Under the pieces are notes generated by a model that saw only the letters and a list, made by a program, of their open reading frames with translations, ran no database searches and was not told the DNA's origin. Positions 17,473 through 24,189 of a DNA stretch of 64,000 nt are shown in pieces (the stretch's first letter is position 1; every line of letters begins with the position of its first letter). The DNA comes from Halanaerobium congolense (GTDB lineage: Bacteria; Bacillota; Halanaerobiia; Halanaerobiales; Halanaerobiaceae), in contig NZ_SOEF01000004.1 in the NCBI RefSeq assembly GCF_004366375.1, positions 1 through 64,000 on the forward strand, read 5' to 3'. Made by a program: the position numbers and the translations under genes.

Positions 17473-19050
17473 TTGTCTAAAATTAAAAGAGCATTACTCA
17501 GTGTTTCAAATAAGGAAGGTATTGTAGATTTTGCCAAAGGCTTAAAAGAATTTGATGTAGAAATTATTTCAACAGGTGGTACTGGTAGAATGTTGAAAGA
17601 AAATGGAATTGAAGTTACAGATATTGATGAAGTAACAAATTTTCCGGAAATGATGGACGGAAGGGTTAAGACTTTACATCCAGCAGTTCACGGTGGTATT
17701 TTAGCAGTTAGAGGTAATGAAGAGCACTTAAAAGAAATTGCAGCTCAGGATATCGAACCAATTGATCTGGTAGTCTGCAATCTCTATCCTTTTGCCGAAA
17801 CTATTGCCAAAAAAGATGTGACTTTAGAAGAAGCAATTGAAAATATTGATATAGGTGGTCCGACAATGATCCGCTCAGCTGCCAAAAATAATAATGATGT
17901 AGCAGTTGTAGTTGATCCGGCTGATTATGATCAATTTTTAGCTGAAATGAAAGTTGGCAGTGGAGCTTTGACAAAAACTAAAAAATTAAAGCTTGCCTAT
18001 AAGGCTTTCCACCACACTGCTGAATATGATCAGAGAATACAGAAGTATTTAGAAGAAATTGTGCTGTCTGAGGAGGAGAAAAAAGAACTTCCAGAGACAT
18101 TACTCGACCGCTATGATAAAAGGGAAGACCTACGCTATGGAGAAAATCCGCATCAGAAAGCAGCTTTTTATTTAGAACAGGAGCAGAATGAGCCTTCGAT
18201 TTCTACTGCTGAGCAGCTGCACGGTAAAGGAATGTCCTATAATAACATTAATGATACTGATGGAGCTTTAGAGTTGATTAAAGAATTCAACGCAAAACCA
18301 GCTGCAGCAGTAATTAAACACGCCAATCCCTGTGGAATGGCAACGGCTGATAATCTAAAAGAAGCTTTTGTTAATGCTCATGCAGGTGATCCCTTATCTG
18401 CCTTTGGTTCAATTGTAGCAGCCAACAGGAGGATTGATGCAGCAACAGCTAAAGAAATTGCTGATCAGGACAAATTTATTGAAGTTGTAATTGCTCCCGA
18501 TTATGAGGCTGAGGCTTTAGAAATTTTAAAAAAGCGTTCTGATAAAATGCGTATTCTAAAAACCGGAGAGCTTTCTATTAATCGGGAAAAACCAGGTTAC
18601 AGCATGAAAAAGGTAACAGGTGGACTTTTAGTACAGGATAGAGATTTAGCTCAGACTACTGCTGAAGATCTGGAAGTAGTAACCGAAAAAGCTCCAACTG
18701 AAGAGCAGATCAATGACTTACTATTTTCCTGGAAGGTAGTAAAACACGTTAAATCAAATGCAATTGTAATGGCCAAAGATGAGATGGTAGTTGGTGTTGG
18801 AGCTGGTCAGATGAGTCGAGTTGATTCGATGATTATTTCCGGACGCAAAGCTGACGGCCGTCAGGAGGGTGGAGTTGTGGCCTCAGATGCCTTTTTCCCA
18901 TTTCCTGATGCAGTTGAAAAAGCAGCTGAACTGGGAATCAAAGCAATTATTCAGCCCGGTGGTTCAATCCGTGATGATCAGGTTATAGAAGCCTGTAATA
19001 AATTAGGAATTGCCATGGTCTTTACAGGGAAGAGGCACTTTAGACATTAG
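17473..19050 (+). CDS. purH: Bifunctional AICAR transformylase / IMP cyclohydrolase
   Basis: A 525-residue protein completing IMP synthesis. The N-terminal MGS-like cyclohydrolase (about 1-190) has STGGTGRML and GRVKTLHP; the C-terminal transformylase has RYGENPHQKAAF, IKHANPCG, SNAIVMAKD and PGGSIRD. It starts with TTG 2 bases after purN, with AAAGGAGG upstream. It is the last gene of the operon, followed by an intrinsic terminator. Confidence 0.96.
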   Translation: MSKIKRALLSVSNKEGIVDFAKGLKEFDVEIISTGGTGRMLKENGIEVTDIDEVTNFPEMMDGRVKTLHPAVHGGILAVRGNEEHLKEIAAQDIEPIDLVVCNLYPFAETIAKKDVTLEEAIENIDIGGPTMIRSAAKNNNDVAVVVDPADYDQFLAEMKVGSGALTKTKKLKLAYKAFHHTAEYDQRIQKYLEEIVLSEEEKKELPETLLDRYDKREDLRYGENPHQKAAFYLEQEQNEPSISTAEQLHGKGMSYNNINDTDGALELIKEFNAKPAAAVIKHANPCGMATADNLKEAFVNAHAGDPLSAFGSIVAANRRIDAATAKEIADQDKFIEVVIAPDYEAEALEILKKRSDKMRILKTGELSINREKPGYSMKKVTGGLLVQDRDLAQTTAEDLEVVTEKAPTEEQINDLLFSWKVVKHVKSNAIVMAKDEMVVGVGAGQMSRVDSMIISGRKADGRQEGGVVASDAFFPFPDAVEKAAELGIKAIIQPGGSIRDDQVIEACNKLGIAMVFTGKRHFRH

Positions 19051-19119
19051 ATTCTAATTGAAGAAGCAATTTAAATTAAAAAATCCAGTTAAATTGGATT
19101 AATATAGATTTCCCTAATC

Positions 19120-19181
19120 AATTCTCCATTTCTTATTAATGGTACCTACCCAGCCATTAATCAGGGTGGAGAATTTTTATT
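19120..19181 (+). terminator. Terminator of the purine operon
   Basis: The two-part stem AATTCTCCA / TGGAGAATT (19120-19128, 19167-19175) with inner ATTAATGG / CCATTAAT is followed by TTTTTATTATA. The rest of 19051-19597 holds no plus-strand gene; it carries a minus-strand terminator with possible small RNA, an AT-rich stretch, and the iron promoter. Confidence 0.85.
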
Positions 19182-19187
19182 ATAAAA

Positions 19188-19325
19188 ATGAAAAAAACCG
19201 CCTCGGGAAAAAGGCGGTTAAAACAAGGAGAAAAGTATCTATTACTTTTATCTATGCTTAAAGCTGTCCTCTGCAACAGCTTCAAAAAGGGGATAACAAA
19301 TCTCTATCTCTTTGCTACAATTATA
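19188..19325 (-). ncRNA. Candidate small RNA on the minus strand
   Basis: On the minus strand a GC-rich hairpin (AACCGCCT / AGGCGGTT, 19196-19203 and 19212-19219) is followed by seven T, a strong intrinsic terminator with no minus-strand gene in front of it. About 110 bases upstream lies a TATAAT hexamer (about 19323-19328). Between them is a second hairpin (AAGCTGT / ACAGCTT, 19261-19282) and an unpaired C-rich stretch TTATCCCCTTTTTG that could pair with Shine-Dalgarno sequences. No -35 was identified and no known RNA family was recognised. Confidence 0.4.
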
Positions 19326-19509
19326 TAATATCAGTGGATTATTAAAAAAACTTTAAATAAAGATTAGAAAATGATTAAAAAGAAAAAATTGACTAATTTT
19401 AGTTTTTAGTTGATTAGAAAATGCAACTTTAAATAACATTAAAATTATCAGTAATAGTTACTAATTACCAGTATAACAGGGATAATAGCTATGTTTTTTA
19501 CAAATAATC

Positions 19510-19538
19510 TTGACAAAGTAAATAGGTTTAGTTATAAT
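19510..19538 (+). promoter_or_regulatory. Consensus promoter of ferric ABC operon
   Basis: TTGACA (19510-19515), 17-base spacer, TATAAT (19533-19538): a full consensus sigma-A promoter. A Fur box lies just downstream, at the likely transcription start. Confidence 0.85.
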
Positions 19539-19553
19539 TAGAAGCGTCTGAAG

Positions 19554-19570
19554 TTGAGAATCATTTTCAA
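19554..19570. promoter_or_regulatory. Fur box
   Basis: TTGAGAATCATTTTCAA is a near-perfect 17-bp palindrome resembling the Fur half-site arrangement. It lies over the transcription start of the ferric transporter operon. An almost identical sequence precedes the feo operon at 23129-23145. Confidence 0.75.
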
Positions 19571-19597
19571 ACAAAATAAGATCAAGGAGGAATTAAG

Positions 19598-20617
19598 GTG
19601 AAAAAATTAATTATAGTAACAATTATAATTAGCATTTTTGTTGGTCTGGGAACAGCTGCTGCAGCAGCAGAAGAGGTAAATTTATATACAAATCGTCATT
19701 ATGATACAGATGAGGAGATTTTGAATCGTTTTACAGAAGAAACAGGAATTGAAGTTAATGTACTTAAGGGTGATTCTGATCAGTTAATCGAAAGAATTGC
19801 CAGAGAAGGGAAAAATTCTCCCGCTGATGTTTTAATAACTGCCGATGCAGGTAGGTTACATAGAGCAAAGGAAAGAGATATTCTGCAGTCAGTTAGTACT
19901 GAAACACTGACTCAAAATGTACCAGCAAATTTAAGAGATGAAGATAATTACTGGTATGGCTTAACAATAAGAGGTAGAGTCATAGTTTATTCTAAAGATC
20001 GAGTTGATCCAGAAGATTTAGCAGGTTATGGAGATTTAACTTCAGATCAATGGCAGGATAAAATTGTAGTAAGATCTTCCGAAAATATTTATAATCAGTC
20101 ACTTTTAGCTTCTTTAGTTTCAATTTATGGAGAAAAGTGGGCTGAAGACTGGGCAGCTGGTATTGTTGACAATATGGCCCGTAAGCCACAGGGTAATGAC
20201 CGCGCTCAGGCAACAGCTGTTGCAGCAGGTGAAGGAGATCTGGCAATTATGAACACCTATTATTTAGGAAAAATGATTAATTCTGATAATCCGGCTGAAG
20301 TTGAAGTAGCAGAAAATGTTGGCATCCATTTTCCTGATGGTGAAAACGGGACCCATATTAATGTAAGTGGAGCCGGTGTTGTCAAAAATGCTCCCAATAA
20401 GGATAATGCTGTTAAGCTCTTAGAATATCTTAGTTCAGCTTCAGCACAGAAATTCTTTGCTTCTGCAAATTACGAATATCCGGTTAATCCAGAAGTAGAG
20501 GCCTCTGAACTTCTGCAGTCCTGGGGAGATTTTGAAACACAGAATATTAATCTGACAGAACTTGGAATCCACAATCAGACAGCGGTAAGAATTTTTAACC
20601 GTGTGGGCTGGCAGTAA
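19598..20617 (+). CDS. Ferric iron ABC transporter, periplasmic binding protein
   Basis: A 339-residue FbpA/FutA/IdiA-type iron(III) binding protein. The signal peptide ends at AAAAA-EE with no lipobox cysteine. The mature chain opens with VNLYTNRHYDTDEEIL, has the PADVLITADAGRLHRAKE segment, NTYYLG with paired tyrosines typical of iron ligands, and GTHINVSGAGV. It starts with GTG, with AAGGAGG upstream. The Fur box supports iron repression. It is separated by 96 bases from the permease gene. Confidence 0.86.
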   Translation: MKKLIIVTIIISIFVGLGTAAAAAEEVNLYTNRHYDTDEEILNRFTEETGIEVNVLKGDSDQLIERIAREGKNSPADVLITADAGRLHRAKERDILQSVSTETLTQNVPANLRDEDNYWYGLTIRGRVIVYSKDRVDPEDLAGYGDLTSDQWQDKIVVRSSENIYNQSLLASLVSIYGEKWAEDWAAGIVDNMARKPQGNDRAQATAVAAGEGDLAIMNTYYLGKMINSDNPAEVEVAENVGIHFPDGENGTHINVSGAGVVKNAPNKDNAVKLLEYLSSASAQKFFASANYEYPVNPEVEASELLQSWGDFETQNINLTELGIHNQTAVRIFNRVGWQ

Positions 20618-20672
20618 AATTAAGGTCCAGCAGTTAACTTTTAGTATTCGATTTATTTAAAAATCATATTTG

Positions 20673-20684
20673 GGACATTTGTCC
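20673..20684 (+). promoter_or_regulatory. Short hairpin before the ferric permease gene
   Basis: GGACA-TT-TGTCC lies in the 96-base gap between binding-protein and permease genes. A comparable TGTCC-TTC-GGACA hairpin occurs in the feo leader (23192-23204). Their role is unclear; they may mark mRNA processing sites. Confidence 0.3.
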
Positions 20685-20713
20685 TATAGTATATTAATGA
20701 GGTTGGTGTAAAA

Positions 20714-22363
20714 ATGCAGCTATTAAAAAAGCTAAAAAAAGCTTCGCCAGGCTGGTTTTTGCTGACAGTCGGGATTATAATTCTGCTTTTAATTCCAAAT
20801 TTAAATATTATTATTAATTTATTTGGAGAAGCAGGTGAGAACTGGGAGCATGTAAGAAATTATCTGCTTGTTAACTACTTTCAAAACTCTCTGATATTAG
20901 TACTTGCTACCGGTCTGCTGGCGGCCTTTTTAGGAGCAGGTTTAGCCTGGGTAATAGCTGCTTATAATTTTCCAGGAAGGGATTTTTTGAGCTGGGGGCT
21001 GATTTTGCCTCTGGCTATTCCTCCCTATATAGGAGCCTATGTTTATCAGGGAATGTTTAGCTATACAGGGCCATTACAGACATTTTTGAGAAATAAATTT
21101 CAACTGCGACTTTCACAGCAGTATTTTGATTTCATGAACATCAGAGGTGCTATTTTTATCTATACAATTTTTCTTTTTCCTTATGTTTTTTTAATGACCA
21201 GAGCCTTTTTGTCTAAACAGTCAGCTTCTCTGCTGGAAAGCTCAAGGCTTCTGGGAAAAAGTGACAATACTATCTTTTTTAAAATCATTCTGCCTCTTTC
21301 CCGCGGAGCAGTAGTTGCCGGCAGCAGTCTGGTAATGATGGAGGTTTTAAATGATTATGGTGTTGTAAAATATTTTGGGATTAGTACCTTTACCACAGCA
21401 ATTTTTAAAAGCTGGTTTGGAATGGGAGATTTACCAACATCGGTGAGGCTGGCAGTAATGGCTATGCTGGTGATATTTGTAGTTTTGTTTATAGAAAAAC
21501 TGCTGCGGGGAGGTAGAAAGTACAGCTATTCTACTTCTAATATTAGACCGGTGAGCAGAAGAAAACTAGAAGGGAGTAGAAAAGTACTGGCTCAGCTTTT
21601 TACCTATGGAGTTTTCTTTTTTGGGTTTCTACTTCCCACGGTTCAACTTTTATACTGGAGTTTTTTAAGCAGAGGTGGAGGGTTAATGGAAACTCTGCAT
21701 TTTGCTTTCACTTCCTTTTTAACTGGAGGAGGGGCAGCGGTTCTAATTTTGACAGGTGCAGTGATAATTGCAACAACAGCCCGGATGAGTTCCAATTTTG
21801 TCTCCAATCTTTTAGCACGGATTACAATTCTTGGCTATTCTATTCCTGGGGCTGTAATTGCAGTTGGAGTTTTGCTTTTTATGCTGCAGCTTGATGGTGT
21901 CTTATCTTTTCTGCAGACGGGATTTGGAATAGAAGCAAACGTTGTTTTAAGCAGTACCTTAGTTATGTTAATTTTTGCCTATGCCGTGCGTTTTATGGGA
22001 ATTGCTTTTAATTCGGTTAACAGCGGTTATGAAAAAATTGGTGAAAGCTATTTTGAAGCTTCCAGAACTCTGGGTAAAGGAGTTACGGAAACATTCTTTA
22101 AAATTGATCTGCCGATGCTGAAACCAGCTTTAATGAGTGGATTTTTACTTGTTTTTATAGAAATAATGAAAGAACTACCGCTGACCATGATTTTAAGACC
22201 TTTTAATTTTGATACCCTGGCAACAAAAGCTTTTGAATATGCTTCTGATGAGATGATTTATAGAGCCGCCGATCTATCTCTGGTTCTAATTTTCTTTTCA
22301 GCAGCTGCTATCTATTTAATTACTCATCACCGAAGGAGGAAAAATAATGCAGTTAGAAATTAA
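20714..22363 (+). CDS. Ferric iron ABC transporter, two-domain permease
   Basis: A 549-residue FbpB/FutB-type permease in which two six-helix permease domains are fused in one chain. Each half carries an EAA loop: LLESSRLLGKSDNTIFFK in the first and YFEASRTLGKGVTETFFK in the second. It forms the whole channel without a partner. The 3' end overlaps the ATPase gene by 17 bases, so the two are translationally coupled. Confidence 0.86.
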   Translation: MQLLKKLKKASPGWFLLTVGIIILLLIPNLNIIINLFGEAGENWEHVRNYLLVNYFQNSLILVLATGLLAAFLGAGLAWVIAAYNFPGRDFLSWGLILPLAIPPYIGAYVYQGMFSYTGPLQTFLRNKFQLRLSQQYFDFMNIRGAIFIYTIFLFPYVFLMTRAFLSKQSASLLESSRLLGKSDNTIFFKIILPLSRGAVVAGSSLVMMEVLNDYGVVKYFGISTFTTAIFKSWFGMGDLPTSVRLAVMAMLVIFVVLFIEKLLRGGRKYSYSTSNIRPVSRRKLEGSRKVLAQLFTYGVFFFGFLLPTVQLLYWSFLSRGGGLMETLHFAFTSFLTGGGAAVLILTGAVIIATTARMSSNFVSNLLARITILGYSIPGAVIAVGVLLFMLQLDGVLSFLQTGFGIEANVVLSSTLVMLIFAYAVRFMGIAFNSVNSGYEKIGESYFEASRTLGKGVTETFFKIDLPMLKPALMSGFLLVFIEIMKELPLTMILRPFNFDTLATKAFEYASDEMIYRAADLSLVLIFFSAAAIYLITHHRRRKNNAVRN

Positions 22364-22982
22364 AAATTTAACTTTTGCCTATAATAAAAAAGAAGCTAAT
22401 ATAGTTGATAATTTTAACCTGGAAGTAAAAAAGGGGGAGGTTGTAGCTTTAGTTGGTGCCAGCGGCAGTGGTAAAAGTACGGTTCTGCGTTTAACTGCAG
22501 GTCTGGAAATCCCTGACAGTGGAAAAATTTCAATTGCAGGTCAGACTGTAGCTGGAGACCATAAATTTAGAGCAGCAGAAAAAAGAGAAGTGGGAATGGT
22601 TTTTCAGGATTATGCCCTTTTTCCCCATTTGAGTGTGGAAAAAAATATTGGCTTTGGTATTGATCATTTAAGTAAATCTAAAAGAAAAGCCAGAGTCAAA
22701 GAGCTTTTAAAACTGGTAAACTTAGAAGGTTTTGAAAAAAGATATCCCCATCAATTATCAGGGGGGCAGCAGCAGCGAATAGCTCTGGCTAGAACCCTTG
22801 CTCCAGGGCCAAAACTTTTACTTTTAGATGAACCTTTCAGCAACCTGGATGCCGAATTAAAAGATAAAATCAGGGGTGAATTGAATCAGATAATTAAAGA
22901 AATTGGAGTTACAACTATTTTAGTTTCACATGATAGAGAAGATGCAGAATTTATGCAGGCTAGAGAGATTATAATGAATTAA
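22347..22982 (+). CDS. Ferric iron ABC transporter, ATP-binding protein (short form)
   Basis: A 211-residue ABC ATPase with every core motif: Walker A GASGSGKST, Q-loop VFQDYALF, signature LSGGQQQR, Walker B LLLLDEP and switch His in VSHDRED. It stops soon after the H-loop, while FbpC-type proteins usually continue for over 100 residues with a regulatory TOBE domain. It is therefore a minimal ATPase rather than a classical FbpC, or a shortened gene; the next 290 bases are regulatory, so no detached tail was found. Confidence 0.83.
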   Translation: MQLEIKNLTFAYNKKEANIVDNFNLEVKKGEVVALVGASGSGKSTVLRLTAGLEIPDSGKISIAGQTVAGDHKFRAAEKREVGMVFQDYALFPHLSVEKNIGFGIDHLSKSKRKARVKELLKLVNLEGFEKRYPHQLSGGQQQRIALARTLAPGPKLLLLDEPFSNLDAELKDKIRGELNQIIKEIGVTTILVSHDREDAEFMQAREIIMN

Positions 22983-23088
22983 AATGATTTTTAAAAAAGC
23001 GAATAGGCTTTAAGTTTTCTTATTAGTAACAATTATTAATAATAACTGTTATGACGGGCAGAATAAACAATTTTTTTGCAAAAAAATC

Positions 23089-23117
23089 TTGACAAAAGTA
23101 ATTTAGTTATATATAAT
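23089..23117 (+). promoter_or_regulatory. Consensus promoter of feo operon
   Basis: TTGACA (23089-23094), 17 bases, TATAAT (23112-23117). The layout matches the ferric operon promoter at 19510, including the Fur box 12-16 bases downstream. Confidence 0.85.
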
Positions 23118-23128
23118 TTTACTTGAAG

Positions 23129-23145
23129 TTGAGAATCGTTTTCAA
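23129..23145. promoter_or_regulatory. Fur box of feo operon
   Basis: TTGAGAATCGTTTTCAA differs at one base from the Fur box at 19554-19570 and sits at the same distance from its promoter. Repression by Fur-iron is inferred. Confidence 0.75.
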
Positions 23146-23241
23146 TTAATTATCTTGATTAATTATCTTTTAATAAGAAATAAGAACAAAATGTCCTTCG
23201 GACAATCTGTAATATAGTAAGGTTAAATTTTTTTAGATTAG

Positions 23242-23259
23242 TTTTAGGTTAACCTAAAA
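23242..23259. promoter_or_regulatory. DtxR/IdeR-type palindrome
   Basis: TTTTAGGTTAACCTAAAA is a perfect 18-bp palindrome with the TTAGGTTAACCTAA core of DtxR-family operators. It lies immediately before the DtxR-FeoA gene, well downstream of the Fur-controlled promoter, which suggests autoregulation by roadblock or control of a second promoter. Confidence 0.7.
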
Positions 23260-23275
23260 ATTGGGGGAAAAGAAA

Positions 23276-23953
23276 GTGGAAGCAGAGATTAATTTATCAG
23301 AATCACTGGAAGATTATCTGGAAGCTATTTTTAATTTGATCAAAGAAAATGGCTCAGCTAGAGTAACAGATATTGCACGTTATTTAGAAATAGCAGCGTC
23401 TTCTGTCAATCAGGGTTTAAAAAAATTGAATCAAGAAGGTCTAATTAGTCAAGAAAAGTACGGTCCAATAAAATTGACTAAAAGTGGTTTCAAAGCAGCA
23501 GAAAAGATCTACTGCAGACATAAAATTTTATATATTTTTTTTAATAAAACACTCGGTGTAAGTAAAAAAAATGCTGATCAGGATGCCTGTAGTATTGAAC
23601 ATGCTTTAAGTGAAGAAAGTTTCAGCAAAATGGTTGAATATCTAATTAAAAATAATTATATAGAAAAGAAAAATTGTGCTTTCGAAATGAACACCGAGAA
23701 GGAGGAAGTAAAAATGACAGCAGAACAGCTGATGCTGGATAAAATTAAAGTTGGCTCTAAAGTAGAGGTAGTAAAAATTGAGTCTAAAGGTCGTTTAAAA
23801 AGAAAATTAATGGATATGGGTTTAAATAGAGGTGCTAAGGTTGAAGTTAAAGGCAAGGCGCCAATGGGAGATCCAATCGAAATTAAGGTTAGAGGTTACA
23901 GTTTGAGTTTACGCCGGGATGAAGCAGCAGAGATCCTGGTAAAGGAGGTTTAA
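23276..23953 (+). CDS. DtxR-family iron regulator fused to FeoA domain
   Basis: A 225-residue protein. Residues about 5-70 form the DtxR winged helix (DYLEAIFNLI, then VTDIARYLEIAASSVNQGLKKL). Residues 70-140 are the dimerisation domain with metal ligands; the ligand motif is ACSIEHAL, where cysteine replaces the glutamate of manganese-sensing MntR, as in iron-sensing DtxR/IdeR. Residues about 150-225 are an SH3-like FeoA domain. GTG 23276 is preferred, with GGGGG 8 bases upstream; TTG 23261 is the alternative. A perfect ribosome binding site inside the gene could also yield the FeoA part alone. It heads the feo operon. Confidence 0.87.
   Translation: MEAEINLSESLEDYLEAIFNLIKENGSARVTDIARYLEIAASSVNQGLKKLNQEGLISQEKYGPIKLTKSGFKAAEKIYCRHKILYIFFNKTLGVSKKNADQDACSIEHALSEESFSKMVEYLIKNNYIEKKNCAFEMNTEKEEVKMTAEQLMLDKIKVGSKVEVVKIESKGRLKRKLMDMGLNRGAKVEVKGKAPMGDPIEIKVRGYSLSLRRDEAAEILVKEV
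23714..23953 (+). other. Possible internal in-frame FeoA start within DtxR-FeoA
   Basis: AAGGAGG followed by 8 bases and ATG at 23714 forms an ideal ribosome binding site inside the fusion gene, in frame. The 79-residue product would be a normal stand-alone FeoA. The stretch encodes TEKEEV in the fusion, a linker where sequence is little constrained. The site may therefore be selected to give two products, or be a relic of a recent gene fusion. Confidence 0.5.
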
Positions 23954-23958
23954 AATTG

Positions 23959-24189
23959 ATGCCTTTAGCGATGTTAAGAAAAGGAGAAACAGCCTGTATC
24001 AAAGAAATAATTGGCGGCAGAACAGCAAAGGGTAAATTAACAGATTTAGGTTTTGTCAGCGGGAAAAAAGTTAAGATTCACAGCAGTTCAGGTGGTCCCT
24101 TAATTGTAGCTTTGGGAGACAATAGAGTTGCACTGGGACACGGACTGGCTCATAAAGTAATGGTAGATACTGAAGGATGTGAAAGTTAA
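23959..24189 (+). CDS. feoA: Ferrous iron transport protein A
   Basis: A 76-residue SH3-like FeoA protein (PLAMLRKGETACIKEIIGG, LTDLGFVSGKKVKI, then LGHGLAHKVMV), thought to bind and modulate FeoB. AAGGAGG precedes both TTG 23956 and ATG 23959; ATG is chosen, TTG is possible. With the FeoA domain of the preceding gene, this operon carries two FeoA modules. Its stop codon overlaps the FeoB start in TAATG. Confidence 0.92.
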   Translation: MPLAMLRKGETACIKEIIGGRTAKGKLTDLGFVSGKKVKIHSSSGGPLIVALGDNRVALGHGLAHKVMVDTEGCES

